DNA from: Melastoma dodecandrum
Lineage: Eukaryota; Streptophyta; Magnoliopsida; Myrtales; Melastomataceae
DNA: 64,000 nucleotides
Direction: 5' to 3'
Assembly: GCA_029817715.1 (NCBI GenBank)
Contig: JARUPY010000271.1
Coordinates: forward strand, 558,001 to 622,000
Shown here piece after piece: positions 48,580-58,622 of this stretch (positions are counted from its first letter, which is position 1; each line of letters begins with the position of its first letter). Below the pieces are notes generated by a model, which made no database searches, had not been told where the DNA came from, and saw only the letters and a list, made by a program, of their open reading frames with translations. The translations under genes were made by a program, and so were the position numbers.

Positions 48580-50311
48580 TTATTTCCCTCTAAGGACGGC
48601 AAGCCTCTCCGCCAATTCATTATAATTTGGTAGATTTGGGTGAACGTGGCCTGCCAACATCTCCGGTGGCAATGAAGCTGATCTGCAGTGGCCTTTTGAA
48701 GTTTCAGTTGCATCTGTTGCCGTTACGGGTTCGAGCCTCATTGAGGATGCCCTCACAGCTGCTGGTCTCTCCGCTTCCTCCCGTCCTTGTGCTCGAGAAT
48801 GGGGTGGCTTCAATGATCCTTTAACCTTGTCCATCTCGTAGGACGATTGCTTCTTACTGTAATGCAGCAATAGCCTGTCTATCACCTTTTCTTCCTCATC
48901 AACTTCCCGAGGTCTAGAATTGTGTCTGGATTCATGACCGGGGGGCGGCTTCAACTTCCGATGCCTCACTGACTTTGGCCTTGGCATATCTTGGACATAA
49001 TCGACTCCGTCGCGACCACACGCTTCAGAATTGCTTTTCATAAAAGGAGGGGCAATCTCTCTATATGAGGATGACTGCTGTTGCTTCACCTCTGCATCCG
49101 CCAGGCTTGAAGAGGATCCCAGACCTTGCTTCGACACACCATACTTGCTGGCCTTCTTGTCTGTGGCTACATCGTGCTCGACGCCGCCACTAGTCAAATT
49201 TTCCTTCTCGTCTCCTGAAACCTTCCAAGAAGGACAAGAGTTCAAGTCCTTTTCACTTCTTTCCCTTTCTTTGCTCGGGCGTGGAGGCTTCTTTTCCAGA
49301 TTGTCGTCCGCCTGCCCAAAAAACTCAATTTAGCCTACAGAAGTTTGGGTGAGGGATACTGCCGGCATCGGTCATAATCTAAGTCCTTACTGGTTTCGGC
49401 CGATTTTGGTTGAAAAGCTTCTGGTCGAAGGTCTTCGAGTCCCAGTCCACCGAGAACTCCACAGCAATGTCTTTCATCAACTGAAGTTTGGCGTCCTTGG
49501 AATGCGGCTTCGGCTTCAACCTCTCAGCAAACTGCACGACAGAAGAAGGTCTGGAATCAGGTAAATGTCGATAGGAAAAGAGAACTTCGCCTTAATTTTG
49601 ATGGATCGTGATCAAGACCTCTTTGTTAACGGATGCATCGAGTGAATTCCCGTATTTCTCCCTAAACAACGTCCTAAGATCGCGCAACTCCGGCAGATCA
49701 GCAAATCTAGCCGCCGCTTGCATCAACGAGGCCACTGCTTCTCTGCACTCTTCCGGGCATTCACTGCATAAAGAAAGACACACGGAACAGAAATTAGACC
49801 TGAGTCGAATCTCGAACCCAAACTCGCAACTCACGTTTCACAGACTACCTATGGTTTTGCATCGTTAAGACGTGACCGGAGGAAATGCACCGGCAGAACT
49901 GATCGATGAAGTAGTAGCAGCGGGTCATGTTCTGCTCGACAAGAAGCCCTTCGGCCTGCGATCAAATCGGATACCGACTTTCATCTTACGGTGAGGGAAA
50001 CGAGAAGGAAGAGATGGGTCAAGAAGGAGAGGAGAGATTAAAAATACCCTGCCAAAGGCGTTGGACTCAAGGCCGTTCTTGAGGAGATCGGCGATGTCCT
50101 TGGTGAGGTAGCGTTCCACGGCGGCCCTCTTCTTCTTGATCGTCTCTAGTCGTATCTTGGTCGTCTTTATCGCGGTCTTCCTGCATTCACCGGGAACAAA
50201 CGAAAGAAAACAGTCAGGAGAGGACACCGGGGGGGATCATCGGTGGCATAGAAAGGGAGGGAAGAAGTACGTCTTGCTGTGGAACTTGGACTGCAACAAC
50301 CCGTCGAACAT
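48580..50311 (-). CDS. IST1-like protein (regulator of Vps4 activity in the MVB pathway)
   Basis: ESCRT-III-related regulator of Vps4/SKD1 on multivesicular bodies. Exons: 50311-50271, 50180-50048, 49955-49849, 49763-49619, 49531-49391, 49311-48580; 1299 nt, 432 residues. The N-terminal IST1 helical domain covers about residues 1-190: MFDGLLQSKFHSK, KIRLETIKKKRAAVERYLTK, CPEECREAVASLMQAAARFA and LPELRDLRTLFREKYG. The C-terminal 240 residues are polar and low-complexity, and end in PNYNELAERLAVLRGK. This resembles the MIT-interacting motif by which IST1 binds Vps4 and LIP5. Position suggests Arabidopsis At1g79910 as counterpart (memory). Confidence 0.92.
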
Positions 50312-51009
50312 CCTGAACCCTCGCTACTATGTAACAAAGATGGGGGAATATTGAATAGATGGAGGAGGAGGAGGAGGTTCTCCTTCTTCTTCTTATTGTA
50401 TTTATTTTGGGCTGGGGGGATCTGAAATATTTTAGTAGCCAGAAAAAAAAAAGAGGCCGAAACTTAGTGGTGGAAAAATATTAGGGAGTCGTGGGAAGGA
50501 ACACACAATAATCCATCGCCCACTAATCAAAACCGTGTAATTGAGGAATGAAAGCTGGCAGCCGGGGGAGGAAAATGTCCCTTCCGACAGGGGAAAAAGG
50601 AACTCGGCGCCACGTCATCATGGTTAGTTAGTTGGTTTTGTGAACGAGAAATTGCATCATGTCCTAACCTCCTGCACTGTTGCTATAAATATAAATTAAA
50701 TTGATCAAAAAAGGAGTTGAATGAGGCAATTTGCACGCAAATGCCAAAGAATCCCCAAGTTCCTGCCAAATTGCATGTGTAATGGATGGTTGCGTTACAA
50801 ATAGTTTGGTCAAAAGTGGGGGTGGTGTACTTTGTTGGTTGCCCTTCTGTTGCTCGACGAAATACAGCTGTCTTAGCTGGGGGTGGGGGATCCAAGCTAT
50901 CCGTCTAGCTTCTTATGACTTTTGGAAAAGCAGATCCATCATCATATATCTCTTCCTTTATTGGTGGTTATTATGTTAAGGTTATGGTTATGGTTTTGGA
51001 TCACGTGAC
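50312..51009. other. Intergenic region
   Basis: This 0.7-kb stretch is the upstream region of the IST1-like gene, with GAGGAGGAGGAGG purine repeats near 50362, and then DNA in front of the peroxidase pseudogene. No gene is seen. Confidence 0.45.
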
Positions 51010-52102
51010 ATGCCTCCCCCTGCTTTATCCATCGGTGACTCCCCGAAATGGAACGATCATGATTTGAGGTATTTTTTTTTTAAACTTCGGTTTATTAATT
51101 GCGTTATCCCCGATGGGCCTGTTGGGCCGAAACTTAAGGTCCATATTCCCCCTTTTAACCGTTTTCTTTCCCCTCCCAACATTTCCTTGCAATGGAGTAA
51201 TTACGATGACTTCTACTGGCGTTCTGTCGATCAAGAATCACACCAGTACAACTTCTACCACAATACATGCCCCAAGGCCGAGAAGATCGTCAGGGATGTC
51301 ATCCGACAGGTGCATGATGTCCTTCCAAACCTTGGCCCTGCTCTCATCCGGCTTCTTTTCCACGATTGCTTTGTTAAGGTGGGTTGCAGGACTCTCGTAT
51401 GCTCAGCTTGCCATGTACCAGCTCCCTTCTCCATATATGACGTGCTCGCCTCATTCGCTGCAAGAGGATTCAACGAATGAGATACTGTTAACCTCCTTGG
51501 TACATTTTTGTTTCTTGGCTCCTACTTTATTCTGATTATAGTGGAAGTGCGATTACAACGCTGTTGCTGACTTGTTCCTAGGGGCTCACAGCATTGGAAT
51601 CATTCGCTGCAAGTCCTTCCATTCTTGGCTGTACAATTTCTCCGGTATGAACAAGCCCGACCCATCTATAGATCCTGGGTTTCTCGATACACTAAGGTCA
51701 CAGTGCGACAATGTCAGTGGTCATCTCCTGACAGTTCCGTCTGCATCTCCCTCACTGTCAAAAGCACCGTCTCCATGTCCTAGTTCATTTAAGTCGCCGC
51801 AATCTCCCATCGAAAGAGCCTGGAGTCGCAATGGATCACCAAGGAACCAGAAGAGAATTTGGCAGATCATACTCCCGCAATCTTCTGCAGGGAAGGGGGA
51901 TTCTGTACACGGACCAGCAGTTGATGTCCAGGGAAGAAACAAGGAATTGGGTATGGGCGTATGCTTAGGATGCAGTGCTATTCAGGAAGGATTTTGTCTG
52001 TCGAACCTCAATGTGTTGACGGCTCCCAAAGGCCAGATCCGGCGCAACTGTTCGAGGTTGCTTAGATACCGAGAGGGAATAATTGATGAATCGATGGAAT
52101 AA
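51010..52102 (+). pseudogene. Class III peroxidase pseudogene (Peroxidase 48-like)
   Basis: Class III peroxidases are secreted haem enzymes. The first part carries YNFYHNTCPKAEKIVRDVIR and the distal haem motif LIRLLFHDCFVK, followed by a GTGGGT donor. The next recognisable block (from about 51580) is LGAHSIGIIRCK, the proximal haem His motif, then NFSGMNKPDPSIDPGFLDTL. The intervening GCDASVLL region and roughly 100 residues are missing. Later, EPGVAMD... and GRGILYTDQQLM lie in another frame, followed by an in-frame TAG inside WAYA*DAVLF. SNLNVLTAPKGQIRRNC then returns in the first frame. So there is one deleted exon or block, at least two frameshifts and one nonsense codon. The proline/serine-rich insert and EPGVAMD segment match Peroxidase 48 (At4g33870, from memory). 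Confidence 0.88.
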
Positions 52103-52274
52103 TTACTTATTATCCTAGAACTGGAGTGGAGAGTTTTTTTTTTTCATTTTTTGGTCTTGCTGTTTGACAAGCAATCGATGAACTGCAAAGCAAATGAAAG
52201 CGGGGGCTTTATTCGAATTCACGAAGACCAAGTCTGGACGGAGTCGATATCCGATCAATTGCATAACGGGAAAG

Positions 52275-52685
52275 TCACGCGCAACTGGGATCTGCCAATG
52301 ACATTGAGTTCCTTGCCGCAGTGAAGTCCGAGTAGATCTCCATGAAGAACTTGCGGACGAGGTCTAGGTAGAAAGGGCAGGTGATGAGAGAATAGCAATG
52401 CAGGGCTTCCTCCAAGTCCAGGATCCAATCGACATCAGCGGAATCCATGAACGCAAGCTCCTTCATCTCCCCCGCGATCTCCAGCACACCCATATCGTCC
52501 TTCCGCGGGCTAAAGCTCGAAATACTCGACCCCCCTCCAGATGAACGGAACTCGAACCCCATCCCTGGACCGAGCTTCTTCACAAACTTTAGTAAGCTGC
52601 CAGTATAAGAGCACGCATCCTCGGCTTCGTTAAACCTGCATAGTATCTCTCTCTCCCTCTCTCTCTCTCTCGGCGCAATATCCAC
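52275..52685 (-). CDS. OVATE-like domain protein (OFP17-like), short
   Basis: This frame of up to 136 residues ends in LEEALHCYSLITCPFYLDLV then FFMEIYSDF. The block resembles the OVATE domain as found in OFP17-type proteins, where a DIEELL-C-W/Y-L-SP-F-LV-F pattern closes the protein. The first codons come from a CT/GA microsatellite (encoding ERERERE), so the true start may be further in. MGFEF (near 52561) would give about 95 residues. No intron is evident. Assignment is moderate because the domain is short. Confidence 0.6.
   Translation of the reverse strand: MDIAPREREREREILCRFNEAEDACSYTGSLLKFVKKLGPGMGFEFRSSGGGSSISSFSPRKDDMGVLEIAGEMKELAFMDSADVDWILDLEEALHCYSLITCPFYLDLVRKFFMEIYSDFTAARNSMSLADPSCA
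52644..52671. repeat. CT/GA microsatellite
   Basis: A CT-rich dinucleotide run with one interruption lies at the 5' end of the OVATE-like frame. Confidence 0.85.
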
Positions 52686-53070
52686 CTCTCGCTTCTTATG
52701 TAACGAAAAACAAGGCCTTTAAATTTTGTCAGTATGTAGTGTCAGAAGGGTCTCCTAACCTTTTTACCAATCCGATTGTCAGGTTTGTCCTGACGTAAGA
52801 ATTGTTTTTTGCCCTCCCATTCCTGTCCGATTGGCAGATTTTTCTGCGGACTGTCTGGCAGACGTGACTTCACGGTCGTAAAAAAACAACATCATGGTAC
52901 CGGTTGGGTATTTTGGACGACGGAGAAAATAAAGAAAAAGAAGAAGCTTTGGATGAAATTGAGAATGGTGCGTGATAAAGAAAGAAATGGACCCCCACCC
53001 CCACCACCAACAACAACAACCCAACTCTATTCATTCAGTGAGGAGTCTTGATCACGAGGCTCCTCCACCA

Positions 53071-53088
53071 TATATATATATATATATA
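53071..53088. repeat. (TA)9 microsatellite
   Basis: Uninterrupted TA dinucleotide run upstream of RPL37. Confidence 0.9.
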
Positions 53089-53241
53089 ATGAAAATAACA
53101 TTATAAATTGCCAAGCATTTTAGAGAGTTCTAGTAAAATATGAATTTAAAAATAATAACAGTAGAAATAGGTGCTTTTAAGTTTATATGGAAACAACGTG
53201 CTCATACCTAACTAAATAATTCCTTAGGTAAAACCCAAGTT

Positions 53242-53290
53242 TGGGCCCTGTCTATAATGGGTCACTGTCTAGGACCATTTTGTAGGCCCA
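53242..53290 (+). promoter_or_regulatory. Paired site II elements of RPL37
   Basis: TGGGCC at 53242-53247 and GGCCCA at 53285-53290 are site II elements. With the telobox just downstream they make the standard promoter layout of plant ribosomal-protein genes. Confidence 0.75.
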
Positions 53291-53304
53291 ATTACCCCTC
53301 CCCT

Positions 53305-53312
53305 AACCCTAA
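53305..53312 (+). promoter_or_regulatory. Telobox (AACCCTAA) of RPL37
   Basis: AACCCTAA lies about 85 bp upstream of the RPL37 start codon. Teloboxes next to site II motifs drive ribosomal-protein genes in dividing plant cells. Confidence 0.8.
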
Positions 53313-53394
53313 CCACTTTCCAACCGATCTCTTCCGCCGACACTTTCCACCCTCCCTCTGCCGCGGAGCTCGGTTTCTCATCGATCTTCTCCAC

Positions 53395-53976
53395 ATGGTA
53401 AGTAATGTGCCCGAACAAGCCGGTGATGCTACTGAGGAGGATTTCTGCGTGACCCCGCGTTGCTTCGACTTTTGCAGGGAAAGGGAACTGGGAGTTTCGG
53501 CAAGCGAAGGAACAAGACGCACACGCTGTGCGTTAGGTGTGGCCGCCGGAGTTTTCACCTCCAGAAGAGTCGTTGCTCCGCCTGCGCCTTCCCTGCTGCT
53601 CGCAAGAGGAAGTGTAATTATCGATTTCCTTACCGTCCCGTTCGTTTGATTGAAGCCCCGATCTGTTTGGGGGTGGGGGGGGGTGTTGGGAATTCTCTGA
53701 CTGGTTCAGTCGACGTGGTTGTAGATAATTGGAGTGTTAAGGCCATTAGGAGGAAGACTACTGGGACGGGTAGGATGAGGTACCTCCGCAATGTCCCTCG
53801 CAGGTTTAAATCCGGATTCAGAGAAGGTATGATCGTATGAATTGATTTTCGCCGTGGCTGATAGTTTGCCTTTTAGGAATCGGAGCTGACAACTGAGATT
53901 TGTTTGTTGGGATTGTTTGATTTATGCAGGTACCGAAGCGAAGCCAAGGAACAAGGGTGTGGCCGCATCTACTTAA
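53395..53976 (+). CDS. RPL37: 60S ribosomal protein L37 (eL37)
   Basis: Zinc-binding protein of the large cytosolic ribosomal subunit. The ATG alone forms the coding part of exon 1 (53395-53397); further exons are 53478-53613, 53725-53826 and 53930-53976. Total 288 nt, 95 residues, the exact family length. Sequence: [20 protein letters not shown], with zinc ligands CVRCG and CSACAF, then [20 protein letters not shown] and [19 protein letters not shown], ending VAAST. The Tyr at the exon 2/3 junction is split (T|AT), which fixed the donor at 53614. Confidence 0.97.
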
Positions 53977-55075
53977 GATGCCTTTGCCTTGGGACGGTTC
54001 AGATGGTTCTTGTCTGTTTATGAATTTTGTGCTTTAGGGGTTGTTGATGGGTGTAGTTATCGCAGGCTGAATGCTGAAAATATAGTGATCGGCTTCTTCA
54101 ATGCCGCCCAATTGATTCAGTGATCAATTACTAGTTTTCTATGGGCAAGCTCCCTGAGTTGATGGCTATGAGATGGGTGTTATCTTTACTTGTTATCAGT
54201 CGTGTTCTGTTGTGTACCTGGGAAGTTCTCTGCAACTCGGATTTCTTAACTCGATTCCGTTGAATCTAGATAGTTGCTTAACCACATTGTCGATGTGATC
54301 GCGAGGATGAATGGTTTGTTTCTTCTGGTAGAGAGGAAGTATTCTTAGCTTCTAAGTCTTCCTCTGCTGGATGGTCAAACAAGAGTTGACGGGTAACATC
54401 ACAGAATGGATCATGTATTTTCCTTTGGATGCTCGAAGGAGATGATGCTTCCGGGATCATAGAGATAAGAGTGAAATTCGGGTTTCATCCAGCGCTAATG
54501 GAGCACTTCTTTTCCCTGTAATGAAATTCGGGTCTCTATGCAGAGCAGACTGCTAACTGAGTTGCGGATTTGTGTTTCTCTGTGTAGATGCTTGAGAACA
54601 TTATCCATCTCTGGGAACGGTGATAGCAATAGCAGCTCAGAGGAGATCGAAACCTGTAGCTTCAAGCAAACGGTTGACTTAGAAACAACCAGTAAAATAA
54701 AACAAAACAACCGAAATGCACGCATGAAATCTTCAGTAAACATTAAACAACCAGGCACGAGAAACAAAAAAAAAAGAAACAGGAACTGATCGGCGTGGAA
54801 GACCAATAATAATACATTCCCCTCCAAGTTCAGATTTGAACACCGGTGAATGTTAAAGCTGCAAATTAAAATACACGCTTTTTCCGGGGTTTTCTGCGCT
54901 CCGGACTTGGGCTAGAAAGTTCGTTCAACGAGGCCCGTACAAAAATTGGGCCTAGGCCCATATCCAGTGGCATGAGATCGGTTTGTCGGTGCCCAAAAAG
55001 GTTGTTGTCAGGGGTCAGGCGGGGACCAACCGAGAAAACAACGGCTCAGCAAGGGATATGCTCGAATTACTGTCC

Positions 55076-55104
55076 TTTTTTTTTGGGGGGGGGGGGGGGG
55101 GGGG
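55076..55104. repeat. T9G20 homopolymer tract
   Basis: Nine T residues are followed by twenty G residues without interruption. Confidence 0.9.
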
Positions 55105-55857
55105 CGGACGGACGACTGGAGTCCACCCATCCTGATTTCCTAGGTCGATTGAAAATGTCTATCCCCTCCCCTCCCCCCCAACTCTATCTCGCGTGCTTTC
55201 GGACGTACCTTGAGGCAGCCTCTTGCTTCGCCTTTCTATATATGGTTTCTTTATTTAAGGCTACTTGCTTGCTAGAATAGAAGCACGGGCGCTGCGCGCG
55301 GAGCAGCAAGCACTCATGACAAGTCATGCGGGCATGATTGGACGAGGACAGGTTGCTGAACGTGTACCTAGGAGATCATGTCCTAAGGATTTCCCCGTGT
55401 CCACATCTCTAAATTACTCTTTTGGGTTATGCATCTTCTTCCGAAATGCATTTAACACGGTCGCGCGCCGGTGTCGTAAACGCGAAAAATGTAAAACAAA
55501 TGAACAATACACGTGTAGTTTAGCAATTTTAAGAGGCGAACTATCTTACATATAAGTCAATGTGGGCGGCGCGGGACTAATGATAAGTTGCCGAACATTG
55601 TATAAGTAAGCCTAACTGGTTGAACACCCATGCTCAATGATTGGGCGGGCTGTTGATCCACCGGGGTAAAACTACGGTCGGACACACGTACTGAAAATGT
55701 GGGACACGATGCACTCCTTAAATTAACGGGGCCAAACAAAATCAATGCAAAAAAAGTAATATCCATCCAACCACTCGATTCGAGACAACTACGAGGACAC
55801 GTGAGACGAACCCCGGATCTGATCACCGCATGATTGTAGGGAAGATAAAATGGATGG

Positions 55858-55879
55858 ACTACTACTACTACTACTACTA
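55858..55879. repeat. (CTA)n trinucleotide repeat
   Basis: About seven CTA units in a row. Confidence 0.85.
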
Positions 55880-58622
55880 TAATTTAGACCCAACTAAGCA
55901 ACTACGACCTCGTCAAGTTGAACACAAAGATCCTTCAATAATGGCACTTGCTTGTGAATATGAAAGACCCCTGAGAATATTACCCAAAGTATAAGTAAAT
56001 GACGTATCAAGGGATTTGATTTCCTCTCAAGGAAACTCGGCATTTTTTTGTTTTACGACTTTTAAATGCCCCAACTTAGTCAACAGGAAAGCTAACACCA
56101 CACCTAACTTCATGTTCAACACCAGACCCCTCTCTCTAAACACGAGATTGATGTTTTTCCTCCACTCCTTGATTTCTCTTATTTTGGGGATCCTCTCGGG
56201 TTCATCCAATTCCAAAGGCGTGGAATGCCTCGCCTCGTCCCATAACCCTTCTGTCGTATTCGCCTCTTCCATGTCCCACGCAAAGCAACGGGTCTTTTTA
56301 CAACTCTGTATTCACTGTAATAAAAGTAAATATTCGTTCATTGCTCTCTGTTGATTTACGACGAAGACGTCTTGTCCCGAATCCAAGTAAATACGGCAGC
56401 AGCTGTCGAACATGCCTGCCGTCCCTCTGATCGACATAAGATTCAAGATCCCATCTCCCCCACTTCTTTCAATTATTACAACACCCGCAATAATGCATTT
56501 GGATGGGTTTAGGGGTAGGGGGGGGGGGGAGGACATTATTATTGTGTGTGGCTGGACTAGATTTATTAGATATGCTCTCCCCATCTAACGTTCCTCGTAT
56601 CCCCAATACCAATAACCAACCCCTTTGACCGTCCGCTGTCGGGACAGGGACACGCCTCTCTTGAGTGACACATGGTTTTGTTCGTGGGTAAAAGAAACGT
56701 ATGGGGACGCCTTCTTCCATTGGGGATCCGGTGGAAAGAAACGTCATCACGACACTTCAATTCTTGGGTTAATCGATCGGTTCAGAACAAGGAATGGGTT
56801 GCAAGCGCAAAACTCCGTGGTCAGACAAGTGGCGGCTTTACCCTAACGGGACTTGTCCCTTGCCATCTCAAAGTTAGTGAAGGTTTTTTCTCGGTCCCCC
56901 GCCCCGCCCCCGGAGGATGTAATAATAACTTCCGACGCGGTGATTAAAATAAAATATCACGACTAATATAATAGTAGGATGCATAAGCATGAGAGAGGGA
57001 GGGCATCTGGATTTTTTGACCCACCACATGGGATTCGTGAACATTCATTCCCCCCAGTGATGGCTGCTTAGAACTCGAGATACTCGATAATAATAACTAG
57101 GAAACAACGACGATTACAGCTTACCGTACAACAATGAATTGTTTGCCATACATCAACATATGGACACGAATAAGCGTGGTAGGGTTTATGGTCACTGGGG
57201 GATGACTGATGTAGCTGGCCACTGTGATGGAATCCCCACATGACCGATATAGATGGATGGACCCGCTTATGCTTGTGAAACACCCGTCCGGACACGTATG
57301 CTGGTCGATCGATCAGTGTTATTGCAATCATATCGATGGGATGGTTCGTAAATAATTGATTTTGATAGGGCAGGTGTTTCTCCCCCTAATACATATTTTA
57401 TCCCCAACATCAACATTTATTAATTTCTCGTTCTTGCGGCAAATGAATATTTGCATCCGAGACTAAAAACTTTAGTTATAAGATTGTTTCGAAAAAGTAT
57501 CAAGAAGGTGACTTTTTTTTTCAAAATATATGATAATATATTACGAAACTTTTTGTTTGGTAAAAAAGCTTATTTTATTATATGATTTTGTCACTAACTT
57601 TTGTTTTTATATTGATTTTGACCAATTTTGAATTTTATCATGAGAAAACCAAACAGGCCTTAATCTATAAATTTCAATTATTGACTAAAAAACATGGGTA
57701 ATAATATTGAAACATTTCAAGTATTTTTTATTATAGGATTTTAATGGTTAAATTAAGTAAGTTGGAAGTCGAAGTTGAACTGTGATTATTGATGCTGTTA
57801 AGAATCTGTAAAATCAAGGCAGGATGATGACTCTATTGCGGGTTACTACTACGTATAAGGTAGATTGCAAGACGATGTTGATACTCAACTATTATAAGGA
57901 AATGTTAGATAATATTAGGTTCTCGTGTTGGCAAAAAAAATTACAATCCTAATAATAATATAAAAAAAGATTTTAATAAAATAAAAATTTAAAAAATAAT
58001 TTATGATATTATCGTATAGATTTGTTTTTCTTCCCATGACGAGGGCAAAACGGGGCGGATCCGCGGGATCCGACATTACTGTTTTACCTCGGAAGTTTTG
58101 TCCGGCACCGAATAATTGGAGCTATGTTTTACAACAAGTTTTACTAGAAAATGTTATAGTAATTCGTTTAATATTATTAAAACTCGAAAAAACACCGGTG
58201 TTGTTGTTGTTATTTATTTATTTTAGAGAAGATATTGGGGGAACGTATAATAATCTTTGGTTAATAAATTCACAAGCAGTGCCAGAGTTTTAGGGATTGT
58301 CCCCTCGTGTTAACTTCTGACTGGTGGGGCGATGGGAAGAGTAGTATGCCCGTGATCTCCCTTGGCGAAGGAAGCAGGTTTCTAGAGTTTTTAGACGGGC
58401 GGTGCAGGTTCTGGACTTGGGCTAAAGGGTTCAGTTCCTGGGAGTTGGGGAATAGAAGGGAGTTGCAGGAGCCAGCCGGGTGTGGGATCGGGTTGGGTTT
58501 CTCTCTAGACGCTTTTGGTTTCTTTTGTTCTATCTGGGTTGCTGGTCCGATCTGACCGGTCGGGTCTTGTTTGGGTTGGGTTTGTTACTGTATTCGAGTC
58601 GATAGCTGGTGGGCGCGGCGGG

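Larger units (their letters stand above)
52686..53394. promoter_or_regulatory. Divergent upstream region, OVATE-like gene and RPL37
   Basis: This 0.7-kb region lies between divergent genes. It holds a (TA)9 run at 53071-53088, site II motifs at 53242-53247 and 53285-53290 and a telobox at 53305-53312 close to RPL37. Confidence 0.65.
53977..58622. other. Gene-poor interval
   Basis: This is 4.6 kb without a recognisable gene. It starts with the RPL37 3' region and includes a T9G20 tract (55076-55104), a (CTA)n run near 55858-55879 and strongly AT-rich DNA at 57380-58010. A minus-strand frame at 56272-56027 (81 codons, starting MEEANTTEGLWDEARHS) has a protein-like look but no match I know. Site II motifs at about 54906-54962 lie in the proximal part. 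I saw no transposon ends. Confidence 0.5.

Noticed and set aside
54495..54827. 110-codon minus-strand frame downstream of RPL37
   Set aside because: It is Leu/Phe-rich with no recognised motif, in what should be the 3' region of RPL37.
55240..55830. Possible organellar insertion
   Set aside because: GC-richer patches with odd frames were considered, but no recognisable chloroplast or mitochondrial gene sequence was found.
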